Source of the DNA: Centroberyx gerrardi
Taxonomy: Eukaryota; Chordata; Actinopteri; Beryciformes; Berycidae
DNA: 64,000 nucleotides
Reading direction: 5' to 3'
NCBI RefSeq assembly: GCF_048128805.1
Contig: NC_136010.1
Coordinates: 19,658,980-19,722,979, forward strand
The notes beneath the pieces were generated by a model, which made no database searches, was not told the DNA's origin, and saw nothing but the letters and a program-made list of their open reading frames with translations. How positions within the stretch are numbered: position 1 is the first letter of the stretch; each line of letters begins with the position of its first letter. A program made the position numbers and the translations under genes. This document shows positions 39,909-53,200 of the stretch, piece after piece.

Positions 39909-41000
39909 AGCTGCTGCTAGTCTATCAGCGATGAAGGTAATCATGTCCCAGTTTTAAGTGTGACCAAGCGTTATTTTAAGTGAGTATTTCTTGCCGTTCC
40001 AAGCTTCAACATTAAATTATGGTGACACAAGAACACAAGAACACTAACCTGGAGACACGTCTAACTTTATCCTGATCTTCAGAGGTTTTTCTATTAACAA
40101 ATCCTCGCTGGAAGACCTTTTCAAAATTCAAAGTAGATAAACAACTGCACCTGCTCCTTCTGTTGGGCCTCTGTGGACACCATTGATTTTTTTTTTTTTT
40201 TAGATCATGATATTTCTGCTTTATTAGATGGCGAACATTGGTGATTGACTCGAAAAATGGGAGCGAGATGAGGGATTTCACTTGGCACAGGTCAGCTGGA
40301 TTTTGAGCCCGTTAACCCACCAGGATGCGCCCTATTGATCTGCTTTTTTCACTGCAGAAGGTCACAGCAGTTCATTTTGTGTGCATGGTCAGTCTGTTCT
40401 GGTCTGCAACACTCAAGCATTTGTCTGGTTTTGTTTTTCTCCACTCCATTTGCTGTATCTGATACCAGACCATCTTATTTCAATGATCATTACATAGAAA
40501 CAGCACATAATATACTCATAGTAGCCACAGGTTGCCATGCAACCAACCTTACTGGGACTAAAACCAGCTGTAAAATTAAATATAGAGATAAATGGTATAG
40601 AGATAGGAGGCCAGTGGTGTCCCATTACTGAATAGAAATGGAGGGGGAAAGAAGAAGTGGCTACTTTCCTGGTATAATTCCACAACTCGGGCACTTACAC
40701 TGATTTTAAACCTCTCATTCCAGTGTGTAAAGTGAGACAGCGTTGAAGTTTCTACTCCAGTGAGAGATACTCTGTACATATTCAGCACACACGGCCAGTA
40801 GGGGGTGGTGCAGGCTCCAACAGTACACCACAACAACTGGAGCACATTTGATTTGCTTCTTGGAACCGTCAAATGTGCATGCATGCCAAAAATCTTCAAG
40901 GTCAAGTGAGTCAGCGTCGACCTGGAGCGCCTGGATATTTGAAATGAGCAGGAGTGTGTGACAGAGAGAGCGCAGTTGAATGAGACACTGCCCTCTGTTA
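39909..41000. other. Intergenic stretch, no gene seen
   Basis: No coding exon, RNA gene or known element is visible. Composition changes toward the slc52a3 5' region near 40.8 kb. Confidence 0.4.
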
Positions 41001-41019
41001 TCCGCTGGAGTCGACTGCT

Positions 41020-41171
41020 GGACTGGACTCTGACCTACCCAGCAGGCAGGCATGTGATTTCCCTCAGTCTGTGTGTGTAAGAAACACGCGAAGGAGATCT
41101 CCCACTGTCACTTCGCTCTATGTGAGATGACAGCAAGTCACATTCAGGGCATCCAGAGACTGAAGAAACTT
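41020..41171 (+). other. slc52a3: Possible slc52a3 5' exon
   Basis: A GC-moderate stretch ends in the strong donor CTT|GTAAGTAT at 41171/41172. It includes an ATG at 41127 that stays open to the donor, so it would act as a uORF or an N-terminal extension depending on the acceptor. The exon start is arbitrary. Supported by one splice signal and position only. Confidence 0.3.
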
Positions 41172-42601
41172 GTAAGTATATTTCCATGCTTGAAAGAGTT
41201 ACTGGGCTTATGGGAACAGTAAGTGTGGTACTTTATATGTCAATTCTGTTTTCTATTTTTCTGAGACTTCCCCTTTATCTAAAGCTGCTTTTTCACAAGC
41301 TTTTGCAACACTTAATTCTACCAAGTTGGATACATCATGTGATAAGCGAGGCAAGATATTTTCTCATTTGTTTTGACCATCATCATGAGATCAGTGTGAA
41401 AGCTACAAGCCTGTCGAGAGACAGAGAAAGGAGGCCCATATGGTTTGTTAGATTTCTACGGCATGTGTGAAAGGGGATGTGAAAATTGTATCAGCTGCTT
41501 GAAAACGGGGATAATATACTTAGCTGTTAGCAGGAGTGACTCATTTTGGTGCCTTCTATGCATGGTTTGTTAAGAGAGCCGTACCTTCCCAGCTACTTCA
41601 TCTATGAAGCAAGGCACTTGTCCTTGACTTACTTTGCTTTATTAATGCATGTGAAGTTATAGTTTGTTGATTGTATCTAATAAACTAAACCAGCCTCTTC
41701 AAGTCAGGGCATACAACTGACATTTCCTCCATTGAGCAGCATTTAACAAATTCAATTAAAGAAACACTTGAAACAATAGAGAAATTCACCATGGGAATTT
41801 CTCTGTCCTTAATGTTGTAGGATGCAAACGGCTATGAGGAAGAGAAATAATAATTTATTTGCCTCCTGTGATTTAAAATAGCTGCATTGCTGAGCCAATC
41901 AATACTGAGTTTTGTAGGACCACATTAAGTGTCCATTGGTTTCCTTCTTGGTTGTTGATTCTGGGTCTTGACACATCACCCACTGTTTCTGGGTGATATG
42001 TCATTCTTGCTTTATAGCAGTAATTATCTCAGAGAGTAATCTGGCATGTTTTCCATTAATGAGATATTTGGCAGCGCTGCCAAACTGCCAATGACATCAA
42101 ATATATCTCAGATGTACTTTACACACCTCAGAAACTCATTAAAACCACTGAGGTGTCAAAATCTTTCTGAAAAGCTGCTCAGTTGTGCCTTGAAATTCAG
42201 TTTTGTAAGTTTTCACAAAGTGCCTCGTCTGGTGGATGTATGTTTTGGCATGCTTTTTCTGACATTATTAGCTGTCTGTTGATATGAATAAATTGGCTAC
42301 AGACAAGTTGTGCTGCTGCCATAAGCTGCATGCTTCTTGGAGAGAGATTTACAAGCTACAAGCTTATTTTGTGTTTTCTAGAAATACAATTTTGAAATCC
42401 CTGTTGTGGTCAACCTTAAATATCTAAAGAGGAGGCTCTCCTTCAGAAGCTGTATTTTGGAGCAATGTAGCAGCAAAATGTAAGCCTCTTGACTTTTTGC
42501 TCCTCAAGGTATGACAAGTAGCAGAAGTTGAACCATTTGGGGAGGCTGCTTCTTCATACACAAGGTTTCTGCAGACCGCCTCAGACCGATCGGGCTGCAG
42601 T

Positions 42602-45216
42602 ATGGCTCTGCTCATCCACCTGCTGGCCTGTGCCTTTGGCCTGGGCTCCTGGGTGGCTGTGAACGGCCTGTGGGTGGAGCTGCCCCTCATCGTCAACACT
42701 CTGCCTGAGGGCTGGGAGCTTCCCTCCTACCTGACGGTCATCATCCAGCTGGCTAACCTGGGACCCGTGCTAGTTGCTCTCATGCACAAACTGTGCCCAG
42801 GCCGCCTGAAAGAGCCCGTTGTCATCTACTCCATCCTGTCCATCGGCGTCCTGTCCTGCCTCCTGCTCGCCTTCTTCTGGGATGAGACTACGGTTGTGGC
42901 TGGAGCCTCACACAGCACTGCCTTCTTCATCATAACCTTCTTCCTCTCTCTGGTGGATTGCACTTCCTCGGTTACCTTCCTGCCTTTCATGATGCAGCTT
43001 CCAGCAAAGTACATCACCACGTACTTTATTGGGGAAGGACTGAGCGGCTTCATTCCTGGCCTGGTGGCCCTGGCACAAGGAGTCGGCATTGCCAAATGTG
43101 TCAACTCCTCTCAGCCCTCAGGAAACCACTCAGACGGCGGGGACGTGTGGTCGTTACAGACCCAGTACCTTCCTCCCAACTTTTCCACTGAGGTTTTTTT
43201 CTTCTTCCTAGCAGCCATGATGTGCATAAGCCTGGCTGCTTTCTGCACACTAAACAGACTTCCTCGGACATTCGAGCTGTCCACCGAGAACCTCGTGCCA
43301 GACACTGTAGCATCTGTCTGCTCTGGCCTGGATAACCCCGGAGCAGAGACTGATGGCGAGGGTGTGAAACGCCAGGGCGAGGGGACGGGCCAGAGCAGGC
43401 CGCTACTGGCCAAACCGAAACACTCTGTGTACCAGCTGACCTTCATCTACTTCCTGGTGGTGTGGGTTAATGCTGTGACCAACGGCCTGCTGCCCTCTGT
43501 GCAGACATACTCCTGCATGCCCTACGGGAACCTGGCCTATCACCTCTCCGCTGCTCTGGCATCCGTGGCCAACCCAGTGGCTTGCACCATCGCAATGTTC
43601 TTCCCTAACAGGTAAAAACTATATTGGTATCGACTTTTCATGAACATTTTCAAAACATTCACACTAATCATTCCAGTAAATGGCCCAGTTTATGAGGGAT
43701 AATCAAAGTCCCCTTTTAAAGATAAGCTGTCTTTATGGAGTTACTTCTGGGGATATGCAAATCACTACTGATTACAAATCCTGTCCTACATTGTTTTCAG
43801 GTCACTGGTCTTCCTAGGTGTGCTGGGTCTGCTGGGGACAGGATTTGGCAGCTATAACATGGCTATGGCAGCTATGAGTCCATGTCCTCTGCTCCAAAAT
43901 TCAGCAGCGGGAGAGGCAATCATTGTGAGTGATACACTAAGATATGTTGTTGTGGATTTTCTTCCTTCTTCAACTTCCACTTCAGGTTCGAGGAGCTGAA
44001 CACAGAATGAATGAGACAAACTCTGACTCTTTTTCTCTTGGCTTTATTCTTCAGATAACAGAGTACATAATACAACTGATATGTGAAGGGTCTGACCAAG
44101 AATTCTCATCTTCAGGTTCTTTTCTACCTTCTAACACCCCCCCACCCCCCCACCCCACACCATGCTCCACCTAGAGGGATAGTCTATTCCCAATTCTTTA
44201 CCTACTATAGCTCTCCAATTGGTCTAACTGTTGGAATGTGGTCAGTGCGTCAATCCAGCTATTGCTGAAGGAAAGCACCTGTTTGTTTTGTACCTCAAGG
44301 CCGAAACTAGGAGTCTTCCTCCCTAAATCCTGTATCATGCTGTCCCTGATATGAGTGCTCTCTGCGTGCAATATTTGATTTGATTTGATTTGATTTGATT
44401 TTATTTGGATCTCTTTTAGCCTTAGCTTTTAGATAACAACCTCTCTTTCTGGCAATAACAATCCCATTAATCTTGCTTGTTTGTGAGAAACTTACTGGCA
44501 TGAGCTGGTAACAATGACCTCTTTCTCTCTACTCTCTCCTCACTGTGCATAGTGCATGAGTACATGTATGTGTGCTGTCTGATCAAAGGAATGTGTTAAT
44601 ATATTCTTGATTATATTGATTTAAGTATAGATTATGCATTGATTATGAAGATAACATAGTTTCCTTCAACGGATACTGTGTAAGAGACTGTGGCAGAGGC
44701 AGAATAAACACAGATTCTTTAGAAACCTTTCTCAGTGGTTTTATCAGGGAAATGCCTGTGGCAAAGTTCAACTCCTCTATTACAGAAGACTGAGCATTGA
44801 GTAACTCTGCTAAGAGTCATCACACCTGGTGATGAGGTAACATATTTGTGTTGTTAGGCTTTAGTTAAGGTATCAAGTTTGAAAATAATGATGCATAAAA
44901 TACTCATGTTTTGTATTTCAGCCATGAATTTAGATCGTAGTCCTTTGCTAGATTATTGTTCAGCTAAAGTGCCGAGTAGACCTTGCTCTTTTGCAATCCC
45001 CAGGTGCTGTCGTGGGTCTTCTTCACTGGAACCCTGACGTATGCGAAGGTCATGGTGGGCGTCATCCTGAGAGACCGGAGCCACAGCGCCCTGGTCTGGT
45101 GTGGAGCTGCAGCACAGATGGGCTCCCTGGTCGGCTCAGTCACTATGTTCCCACTGATCAATGTCTACCGGCTGTTTCAGTCAGGAGACTTCTGCAACAC
45201 TAAATGTCCGTTATGA
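42602..45216 (+). CDS. slc52a3: Riboflavin transporter (solute carrier family 52 member 3)
   Basis: Three coding exons: 42602-43611, 43801-43924, 45004-45216. The total is 1347 nt, 448 residues (human 469). It is a polytopic plasma-membrane protein of about 11 hydrophobic segments. Conserved blocks include NGLWVELPL near the start, [26 protein letters not shown]-like ([16 protein letters not shown]), [14 protein letters not shown] and [16 protein letters not shown] hydrophilic central loop (about residues 170-275) carries N-glycosylation-type NSS/NHS sequons and is the divergent part of the family. It imports riboflavin (vitamin B2). Both introns are GT-AG. The start is the first ATG of the conserved block and immediately follows CTGCAGT. 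The member 3 assignment rests on residues resembling SLC52A3 more than SLC52A1/2, judged by eye. Confidence 0.9.
44373..44407. repeat. ATTTG pentanucleotide repeat
   Basis: Five exact ATTTG copies, then one ATTTT and one ATTTG, in slc52a3 intron 2. Confidence 0.9.
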
Positions 45217-45434
45217 CAGTTCATCTGAGAACCACAACAGACTGGAGGAGGAAACACTGCATAAACAAAAACATCTCCAACTGACTGCTTGAGACAGGAC
45301 TCTTCAATTCAAGTTATTCTGCTGTACCAGGATGCTGCAGTCCTTCAGTATTTTCATTTATGTTTTGTGTTTTCTTTTCTTTGCAGTTTTATGATTTTTG
45401 TCCATTGTTTGTACCTGTCTTTATAAATGCCTGT

Positions 45435-45536
45435 ATTAAAATGGGGTCAGTCATTTGATACACTGTGATGGGAATCTATTTTGTGATGTTAACTCATCAT
45501 TGTTATATCATTGTACAAACATTAAATATGACAAAT
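45435..45536 (+). terminator. slc52a3: Candidate poly(A) signals for slc52a3
   Basis: ATTAAA occurs at 45435-45440 and 45531-45536, some 220-320 bases after the stop. Either would give a short 3' UTR. Confidence 0.4.
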
Positions 45537-46201
45537 CAGCTCAATACTGGGACATAGATCTTTTAATTATTATCATGTTTTCTTGTCAAAATTGCATTGC
45601 AGCAAGATGTTGCAATCTCTGATGAAACTTTCAGGCAGTTGTTGTGCATTTGCTCACTAGATGGCGCAAGTAAACTTCTATATAGTAAAAACCTGTTCCA
45701 CTTCCATCCTGCAGGTGCCCAGTGACCACAAATCCTTGCAGCACAGGAAATACATTTATACTGTGAATTTATAAAAGGAATAAAATAAATCCGTAAAAAC
45801 TTGTTTGCCGCTTGTAAGCTCAGGTTGTAATGCTGATAATTAATCCACTTATTATTTTATCATTTGCACTTAAGTTCTTACATATATTAAATGAAATACT
45901 GAAACAAAAACAAGCTGTTGATGGGTTTTTACCAGTTTGAATATAAATATGACAGAGACAGGACAATGGGCAGCTGTGTATGCTACCAGTTGTGTTTTTG
46001 CCTTCAGTGAGGGCAGCAAGGGCTTGGGAAACATCAGTGGGATGCAAGGTACAAGTCAAGGGTTTGGTCTTGTGAATCTCGCTTGTTTATGATATACTTT
46101 GTTGCTCACATGGTACATGTAAGCTTGAACAACACATCAGTAAAAATGCCATTTGTGTATTGAAATGCTGCCTTTCAAATACTGACTGAAAAGCTTACAT
46201 T

Positions 46202-46225
46202 AGAGAGAGAGAGAGAGAGAGAGAG
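46202..46225. repeat. AG dinucleotide repeat
   Basis: Twelve AG units in a row. Confidence 0.95.
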
Positions 46226-48466
46226 GAAGCAAGATAGTCAGCCCAGTCAGTCATAAGGAACCAGACAGGCAAGACTCTAATCCCATGTCTGGTCCAAGCC
46301 CTATCATCCCCGTCAAGGATGCTGCTGCACATCCTCAGAGGAGGACGGAGGGACGCTGGTCATCCATGGGAACCAGAGAGTGGTTTCCCATCAGCAGCTG
46401 TTCCCCCTCCCCACCCCCTGCCCCTCAGACGGGGAGCGAGAGGTCCCCAGGCCTGGGTCTGCGGGGAAGCACAGGGAGGAGGAGGGCTCTAATTACTGAC
46501 ACTCAGAGGGGGCCACTGGCTGTTGCTCCTGCCGCTGGTCACTTGGGAGCTTCCCTGACCCCGACACTGAGTAAAAACAAAAAACGGAAGGAAAACGGGG
46601 CCACAATTAGCCCTATGTAGCCTCCAGGGCCGAGGATCGGTGGAAGACGGGCACAGATGGGACTTTCTCACTTGGATTTGTTGAATCTACATTGCAGTAT
46701 GCATAAGCTGCACATGAAATCACTGCAGTCAGTTGTTGAAACACTCAGAATTGATTGATGGGTTGGCATGAAATCTTGATCAATTCAAATCATATTTAGA
46801 TCAAGACGAATATGAAAGACTTTTTTCTATTGTTTTGGTTTTGAAAAAAATATATTGTCTTTATTCTCTATACAGAACCTGCACATAGACTCAGCTGTGA
46901 CAAGCTAGCATGAGATAGTTCACCTGAAGCTTGCATGTAAATGCTGTTCCCCTTTTGTTACATGACCTTGAATATTTGTGTGTAATCAAAAGGATTTTCC
47001 CCTAGCTTCATTAGCTAAATTCCTTGATTGGCTCGGGGCTTTTGTGTCGAGGCATTGACAAAACAAAGCGGCAAAGAAAAGTGTATCATTTCCCTGCGAG
47101 TGTCAGATGGTCCCATCGCTCCTCCAGCTGGTCAGGAGGGGCCGCGGCCACCTGGATGCTGTGTCCTGGTCCTGTGAGATCCTGCAGTCTCCTCTGCCAT
47201 GTGAAGACTCCACTTACTACGCCACTGAGAGGTCCATCTGCTCAGGACGACACCTCCCAGAGAGTCCCCCCCCCCCCCCCATCCACCCTACCCCTCCGCC
47301 CCTGCCCCGCCACCTCCCCTCCTTCCCTATCCCCCAGCCAGCCACGGTGCCTCTCAGCTAAATGAGCAGCGTGTCAAATGGAAGGAGGATTTACCCTTCC
47401 TTTAACTGGATAAGAGAATGAATTCAGAGCACCATGATGCGATGAATGAGCGAACCCGCCGGTGTAGATATGCTGCACTCCTGGAGCACGGCTGCTGCTG
47501 AATCGACAGATACGTCACCTGTGTCTGACTTTGCACGATCCTCTCGTTCTAAGGCAATCGCGTGGCGTGCAGGGTTCACCGAGTAGCATGTTAGATTGGA
47601 GAGCACAGTGTCAAAGCATAGCCACTCAAAGGGAAAATGTTATTGTCAAAAATAACAACAGAACATTCAGAAAGTGTGGAAATCTGCTTGAGTAAACCCG
47701 GAGGGCAACAGATTTTGGCAGCTGATTTTCAGGTGAACAGCTTGTGGGGAAACCAATTGCTGATGCATGCAGACAATTCACAGACAGGCACAAGGCGCTG
47801 TTCAGACAGTACCTCACCACCTCTCTCCCATCAATTTCCACACAAACTCCATTTAATAAACGCTGTCCATTTATTTCAAATTGAATGTGACAGCCCCATG
47901 TCATTTCACTATAGTGTCTTCCAGCAGACAGTGATGCGCGCAGGCCCACTCCTCGTTTTCTATCAGCAGGTATTGATGTTGCTTTAATGAAGTGCCTAGC
48001 ACTCCACCCTAGGAGGAGACAAGTCTGTCAGCATATGTAAATGCTTCCTGCCTGTCATTGTTGTGGAGGGTTCAGCATGGGTCAGCATAGATTCCCCCTC
48101 TGGGAACCCTTTGTTCTGGGGCCCAACTGTGCCACATGAGGGGACCAATTACAGAGCTGCACAGCAGGGAGGGGGTGCAAACTTGTTACACTGCTGTAGT
48201 GAGCTAATTATTACCTCAACACTGTGGGTAGCATAGAGCCCAGCTCATCATGGGTGGGTAACAATAGATGCTGATGTATAAGGTGCTTGTCTGGATGCAT
48301 ATTGGATCTGATTTGATGGTTTACATTTTCAGTGTAGTATAATATAGCACCTTTTACTTCAGTGTATTGGTTTATACTGAAGGCACTATTATCACAATTT
48401 GGGAAAAGGTCATCCTAATTTTCCAGCCATGAACAGCTACTGAACTAGTGAAATCCCAGCGGTGCT

Positions 48467-48489
48467 CCTTTGCATTGTCAATGCAAAGG
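48467..48489. repeat. Perfect palindrome with octamer-like arms
   Basis: CCTTTGCATTG and its exact complement CAATGCAAAGG are joined by a single T. Each arm contains ATGCAAAG, one base from the POU octamer, and the centre contains CATTGT/ATTGTC words like a SOX half-site. Regulatory meaning is unproven. Confidence 0.75.
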
Positions 48490-49683
48490 CAATTTACAGG
48501 CTACTGACTGCCAGCCACATAACCTTGATGTGGTGTCAAGAAATGATTTATGAAAATGCATCCCGCTCTCCCTGTCCCGAATGAGACCTGACTGGGCCTG
48601 GTGTGTTGACACAAAGCCCATATGGCCAGGCAACCAGACACTTGCATGAATTATCATTCATATCATAATATCTCTATGGGGTTTTGTTCCCAGTTCCTGA
48701 TGAGCTATTGGCAGTCTGTTCGGCATCAAGGAGTGCAAGAGATTTGCCAGGTTTTCACCCAGTACCATAATGTTTCAGTTGACATACAAAGCTATGCTTT
48801 ATCTTAGTGCCAATCATAGCACAAAAATAAAGTCAGATATTTGATGAAGTATTAAATTTGGTGAAAATTAATGATGAACAGATCGACCAAAACAGGTAAA
48901 CACACTGGTGTGACAGACCTTTTACTGTGTGCTGCACTGTAACTGAGGTAATTGACAGTAAAAGCATGAAATTATCAATACCATTCTGAGAGTAAAGTAA
49001 AGGGTACATTTTAGGACAAAACACGACGCACCTCTTGATGCATGTTGTGGACGGCGATGCTCCTCCCTCCTCGCTATTAGCCCCGTCCCCTAGCCTAATA
49101 TCCAACCCATTCATCTCCTGTACCCCACCCCCAGTGACCAGTCTAGCACAGCTGCTAGGGGCTACCAGTCCCCCTTGTGTGTGGGGCCAGTCAAGTGGAA
49201 AATGGCTGCTACCGAGAGAGCCCACTTCAGAGAGCCATCATCCTTTGAAGGGGCATGATGGCCTTTGACAGCCACAGTGTTAACATGGAGCCCGCATGAA
49301 CACAGCACTGCTATTATCGTGTTTACTAAAGCAAGGGGAGAAGAGAGAGGATCAAGGGGAGACCCCTTCGGTTGATGTTTGAATCCAGTGGTAGCAGGGA
49401 GCTTGTCTGCACCGTGCCAGAGTGGCACTGTAGGGAGACATGACATGAGATTACTCACAGCCAGGTGGAGATTGAATTTCAACACGTCAGCTGAGCTTTT
49501 AGTGAACAAGTCATCCAATAAAGGTCAGATGACGTACTGCGTATGATGTATTGTTGGGACATATGCCACAAATGCACACTTACTTACTTGTCTTGGTACA
49601 CTGTAATTATCGTTCTAGCATTCATACCTGCTATGGACAAATATTGAAGCTGACACAACTTATGCAATTATTATGCTCATTAG

Positions 49684-49729
49684 CCGATGCACTGTATACT
49701 AATTTCCCGATGCAGTGTATACTAATTTG
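49684..49729. repeat. 23-bp tandem duplication
   Basis: Two copies (49684-49706 and 49707-49729) differ at two positions. Confidence 0.85.
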
Positions 49730-50230
49730 CCTATGACCTTAGGCAACGTGTAACCCAATTTATGGATGCAGATTGGATCGGCGTCAAACAAAGGTGACTG
49801 AAATAGTTTCATCCAGCCCTGCCTTCACTGGCACAGCTCCAAAACAGAATGACTGCTGATCTATCGCTGTAAAACTCTGGTGCTCCACCAAGCCGCTCTC
49901 ACAGCTCGGGCACGTGTTGCTAGAGGACACATGTGGAGCTCTGAATGAGCAACAGTGATTTTAACTGCAACAAATGGTTGAGGTATGTCATTATCCAGAT
50001 TTTTGGCGGAGGGATCATTACCTGCCACAGATGCCACTGTTGTTTTGTGTCTCCATTTGTCCAGAGGCTAGTATAACCCTAATACTTGAAAAGAGCAGGA
50101 GGTGCCTTTGTGTTGAAGCACACCTGATCTTACCAATCAATTGGCAGCTCTACCCTCACATGAGTCTCTCAGGCTCTGCCTCTAGGCAGTCCATCTGTTG
50201 CTATGAGGATGTGTGGCTATGGGTGCCTGT

Positions 50231-50245
50231 GTGCATACGTAGGCC

Positions 50246-50277
<32 letters not shown>

Positions 50278-53200
50278 TGTGTGTGTGTGTGGGGGGGTGG
50301 GGGGTGGGAGGGGTGGGGTAGAAAATATGTGATTTGTGGTTTTGTGCCTGCTGACACCTCTGATCCCAGAGGTGCAGCTCTCTCGCGCTCCCTGTAGTTA
50401 TGAAACTGATATTTAAAGTGGGAAAAGGTGACAAGCAAAGGTGGCAGGATGCACGGTGTGTAATTAGCACAAACAGAGGTGGTATTTGAGAGCCAGGGGA
50501 GATATACTTAGATCTACATTCAAATGAAACAAGTGTGTTAACGCCCTCTTTCCTATAACCGTACGGAAAGCCGAAAGAGAAGAGAAGGAATCTGATTTAT
50601 AAAGAACCGAAAGAAAGAAGAGGCCTTTCTAACGCACTGTAGCAACTGATTTGTTTTCTGCCGAGTCTGCACTATGCCGCTGTTCTTGAGCACCTTATCT
50701 TCTCTGAGAACAGTAGAAAAGGCTCTTTTGAATGCTTTCAGCGTTAAATACTTGCGTGTGTATATGTATGTGTGAGTGTGTGTGTGATTATCAGAGCAGG
50801 CATTTTACCGGAAGTCTCTTATTACAGCCGAATTCATTGAGAAAAGCAGTGAAGAAGCACAGTGTAAATGAAAGATGTAATGACCTTGAACCCACAGCGT
50901 GTATTGAATGGTTTTCTGTCTCACCCACAGTAAAGTCACTCCGTCCAGCGTTCAGGGTCAAACATGGAGACAATGAGAGAGGGTGAGAGGGGTGAAAGAG
51001 CATATAGATTGCCCACAGGTTATAATTTATCCACCTGCACACCACAGAGGACAATGATATTACACATTACAGGCTGAAACAATGAAGCGAGTGTCTATCT
51101 GCAAACAGTTCAAGCGAATATGATATTTGACATCACTGACCTTGTGGGTGTTATGTACCCTCCACCTTTGAAATACTGAACTTTTGTGATGGATGTCCTA
51201 TGTGTAAACTGATTCAGGATGGTTCTGCGGTGAGCACGGTCGTACATAATATATAGGAAATTGATAAATAATTAATTGATAATGGAAGAAATGTGTTCCA
51301 GTGTTTTATTTTGTATTGTTCCACTTACACTCTGGTGGACTGAATTCCCATGTTTACTGAGTGTATTTTAATTCATGTGACATTTAGATTTTGTTTTTCC
51401 ATTTGCTTGGTATCTATCAAAGGAGTTGTCAGTTCTTCAACAGTAACCACTATATGCTTTAAGGTTTAATGATATCTTTTCATTAATCACTGATAGAATC
51501 ATTGATCTCTCTTATGCCTGCACCACTATTCTCTAAATAGAATTATTGGAGATGGAAAAACAATAATGTGTTATGCTCATGTTTCTCTTTGGTAATCCTC
51601 TTTGTCCCTGATTTAGTTCATTATGTGGATATGGTGCTGGGGAGAATGTCATATGCTAAGTTAACCTCTCCATGCCTCAATGGCTCGGTGCCAGTTATGA
51701 AAGGACAAGAACATAGACACACTCTCTTTGATGACGACAATTGGCAAAGTCCCCAACCCTTAAAACAACCCTAGCTGCTGTTGGATGTATCCAATGGTGA
51801 GAGTGCACTCAATAAATCTGCTCGGGTCTGATTCAGACTCACACACACAGCCGTTCAGTGTCCTTGAAAATAGCCATGTATTGCAGTTAATGCCCTATCA
51901 CTTCAGGAAACACAAGATCTATCCATATCACCACTGTGTCATCAAGAACATTTTTAATTGTGTGCATGGTGGTAGATTCATACATACATTCATACATTTC
52001 AGAAATGTATTGAGGAAAACCTGCACATATGATTTGAATCCTAGCCTCTAAGCATGTCTTTTCATTGGACAGCCTGCTGTGAGGACAGCCAACAATCCCA
52101 TTGAGAAATTAGCAGGGTCCCCTGTGCTTTCCTCTCCTTTAATGAATAATTCAGCTGTCAGGGTGAAAGCAGGGCGAGGAGACCTTGTCACTGGCGACTG
52201 ACTCAGCACTCTGTGGCCTGAGGGTGACACTCTAAACCTGAGCGTTGCATCCTGTCCTCTCCCTAACAGGTTGTGGTGCGATGGCTCCTGTGTTGGGGGC
52301 GACATGGTCGTCCAAATGCAAAGGACATAGAGCGGAGGAAAGGGAGCTTTGGGACGTATGGATCTATTCGTCATCAGGCTCCCGCTGAATTTCTGCAGGC
52401 CAAGATGGTGGGTTGGTTGTCACTGCAAATCAAATCATAAATCACAATGATCCACACAGAAAACAACAAATGATCATCAAGATATACTGCTATCTACATA
52501 CAGTACATCACCACTTTTCTCCTTCAAAAGAATCCTTCCTTCCATCGTTTTACCCCGCTTCCACCATCAGTGTTAATTTGTGTGTTAAAATGTTTTGTCC
52601 TTCCTTTGTCATGCAGACCTCTGCTGGGTGCATCATTCCTGCAGCTGTCTCCTGCTTTCATAGCTTATGGAGGAGGAAGACACTTCAGGACTCTTACAAA
52701 AGAGGATCCACAGCCAGCACACTCAAGCCCCCTGGGCTCCATGCGTTCGCATCCTATGGTCCACAGCACTCTGAGCAAACATCTGTTTGGCTCTGGAAAC
52801 AACCTTTGATCTCACAACTAAGACTTGCTGTCAAATTCATTAAGGAAGAAACTGCTAAATCCATAAGAATTACAGGGCTGGATAGGAGTGAATCTGTGAT
52901 TCCTGTTATTGAATAGAAGAAATGTGAGTGTGTAAAGTTAAGGATTAAAGATTCTCTTCTCAAGCTTGAATTTGTCCATGATAAGTTATACTGGATAAAC
53001 CCTGCATTTCAGGTTTCTACAGACCCAAACACAGTGAGTGTCATGTAGAAAAAGTACAGTAGTACAAGCCACTGTGGATCCATTATACCTGGGCAGAGTG
53101 AGGCTCTTCCACATGTATAGAGGATGTGCACAGTGGTTGTACATATACAGCATATACAGTAGATCTCTACTGTAGTTAATGTTTCACTTTTGAGTAGAAC

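Larger units (their letters stand above)
45541..50230. other. Gene-free region, part 1
   Basis: No recognised gene. It contains an AG run at 46202-46225, GC-rich pockets at 46290-46620 and 47100-47350 with proline-rich frames and a run of 15 C (47266-47280), a 23-base palindrome at 48467-48489 and a 23-base tandem duplication at 49684-49729. The rest is unique sequence of ordinary complexity, possibly with regulatory content. Confidence 0.4.

Noticed and set aside
42424-43446. Minus-strand frames opposite slc52a3
   Set aside because: They are antisense shadows of the conserved transporter exon, without domains or splice logic.
52413-52916. 167-codon open frame
   Set aside because: No recognisable domain, irregular composition and no supporting splice sites or initiation context. 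Kept out of the gene list, though it is the longest unexplained frame in the desert.
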